Below, in pieces: positions 63,259-64,000 of a DNA stretch of 64,000 nt. Positions within the stretch are counted from its first letter, which is position 1. Every line of letters starts with the position of its first letter. The notes under the pieces are model-generated. The model was not told where the DNA came from. It was given only the letters and a program-made list of their open reading frames with translations, and did not search any database. A program made the translations under genes and the position numbers. Source of the stretch: Aquiflexum sp041749095 (lineage in GTDB: Bacteria; Bacteroidota; Bacteroidia; Cytophagales; Cyclobacteriaceae). The DNA is taken from NCBI RefSeq assembly GCF_041749095.1, contig NZ_JBGTCA010000011.1:3366-67365 (forward strand), written 5' to 3'.

Positions 63259-64000
63259 TCACACCCCCTTCTTCGTCCCCTTATACAATTCAAACTTCAA
63301 TAACCTGCAATCTATCGTTCCGTTATAGAATTCGATTTTTCTGGAAGCTCTCAAACCGACTTTTTTTGCCAATGATGGATTTCCTGAGAAAATATATCCT
63401 GTGTATCCTGCACACTTTTGTTTCAAAAAGTCCCCGATCCTTTTGTAGGTCAATCCCAGTTCCTCCTCCTCTCCCAGCCTTTCCCCATACTCCGGATTAA
63501 ATATTACAACACCGTTTTCTGATTCAGGGATGGTGGTTTCTTCAAAATCACAGACTTCAAATTCAATGGTTTCTTCCATATCCGCATACCCCGCATTTTC
63601 CTTACTGAACAAAACTGCCTGCTCGCTGATATCACTTGCAATTACCCTTAAAGTTGGTTTGGACTTGATTTTTTTCTCCAACAATTCTTTTTGATATGAA
63701 TAGAAAGACTCCTCATAACCCAAAATATGCATAAAGGCATAATTGTCACGATAAAGTCCCGGATACCGGTCAGTCGCAATCATGACAGCCTCTAGCGCCA
63801 AAGTACCGGAACCGCACATGGGATTGATAAAAGGACTTTCCCTGTCCCAACCGGTTGCATATATGGTGGCTGCAGCCAATGCTTCCAACATCGGGGCTTT
63901 TCCGGGTATCTTTCTATAGCCTTGTTTTGCTAGTGTTTCGCCTGAAGTGTTGATGTACAGGGAAGCCTGTGTATCCTTCCAGAATAATTGAAAAACAGCA
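63259..64000 (-). CDS. RlmL-type RNA methyltransferase (C-terminal part, cut by window edge)
   Basis: Reading from the window edge leftwards the frame is open throughout: LFWKDTQASLYINTSGETLA, KQGYRKIPGKAPMLEALAAATIYATGW, and then INPMCGSGTLALEAVMIA (SAM-binding motif of the THUMP/RlmKL group). VIASDISEQAVLFSKENA and GVVIFNPEYGERLG (NPPY-like NPEY catalytic motif) follow, and GYIFSGNPSLAKKVGLRASRKIEFYNGTIDCRLLKFELYKG ends it. The N-terminal THUMP domain should lie beyond 64000. An ATG at 63891 is internal, not the start. It methylates guanine or adenine in 23S rRNA or tRNA. Confidence 0.88.
   Translation of the reverse strand, partial: AVFQLFWKDTQASLYINTSGETLAKQGYRKIPGKAPMLEALAAATIYATGWDRESPFINPMCGSGTLALEAVMIATDRYPGLYRDNYAFMHILGYEESFYSYQKELLEKKIKSKPTLRVIASDISEQAVLFSKENAGYADMEETIEFEVCDFEETTIPESENGVVIFNPEYGERLGEEEELGLTYKRIGDFLKQKCAGYTGYIFSGNPSLAKKVGLRASRKIEFYNGTIDCRLLKFELYKGTKKGV

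Noticed and set aside
63259..63891. 63891 as the start of the RNA methyltransferase
   Set aside because: The frame remains open and family-like upstream to the window edge, so this ATG is internal.

Overview
The window is AT-rich and comes from a Bacteroidota genome, most likely an aerobic, Cyclobacteriaceae-like member of the Cytophagales. The evidence is a SusC/SusD pair, lipoproteins and OmpA-like exported proteins with Bacteroidota-style signal peptides, candidate promoters of the TAnnTTTG type, few Shine-Dalgarno sequences, DUF4172-Fic and DUF4143-ATPase genes, and tRNA-Pro(TGG) without an encoded CCA. The taxonomic placement is an inference from gene families.

Layout. Positions 1-6.8 kb hold exported hydrolases and small proteins: a GlxA-type regulator fragment, an alpha/beta hydrolase, an outer-membrane protein, an S41 peptidase, an SRPBCC protein, a SASA esterase and a deleted esterase pseudogene. 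Positions 7-18.1 kb are an accessory stretch: Fic protein, multi-PAS histidine kinase, Fic remnant, DUF4143 ATPase, tRNA-Pro with a 165-bp tandem repeat that copies the tRNA 3' end and terminator, three unrelated methyltransferases, a DUF6624 protein, a VOC protein and a GNAT remnant. Positions 18.1-25.0 kb carry a minus-strand operon of a heterodimeric ABC exporter, a uridine-kinase-like protein, an MFS exporter and a ComB-family phosphatase.

Positions 25.2-53.1 kb are a large carbon-phosphorus (C-P) lyase-type locus: phnD, a ThiE/TenI-like gene, phnC, two phnE genes, a PhoB-type response regulator, phnG-H-I-J-K-L, a 2H phosphoesterase, a hexapeptide acyltransferase, an inserted RND pump, a SusC/SusD pair, an EEP-family hydrolase, a pyridoxal-kinase-like gene, phnN, an MFS gene, a broken NUDIX gene, a pdxH remnant and phnM. 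Import would run SusCD, then PhnD, then PhnCE. The core enzymes would couple a phosphorus compound to ribose, and PhnM, PhnN and the accessory hydrolases would process the ribosyl product to PRPP. The striking point is that PhnJ, the radical-SAM subunit of known C-P lyases, has lost three of the four cysteines of its CX2CX21CX5C motif while the rest of the protein is well conserved. PhnP is absent, and a 2H phosphoesterase and an EEP protein are present instead. This is the best candidate for an undescribed system here: a C-P-lyase-like complex with different or lost chemistry.

Positions 53.2-64 kb hold a methyltransferase, an organophosphate:phosphate antiporter-type MFS, an S15/CocE hydrolase, the C-terminal scar of a lost susD, a tyrosine phosphatase, an M28 peptidase of the glutamate carboxypeptidase II type, a two-gene ATPase + DUF4276 (TOPRIM-like) module that looks like phage defence, and the end of an RlmL-type RNA methyltransferase gene running off the right edge.
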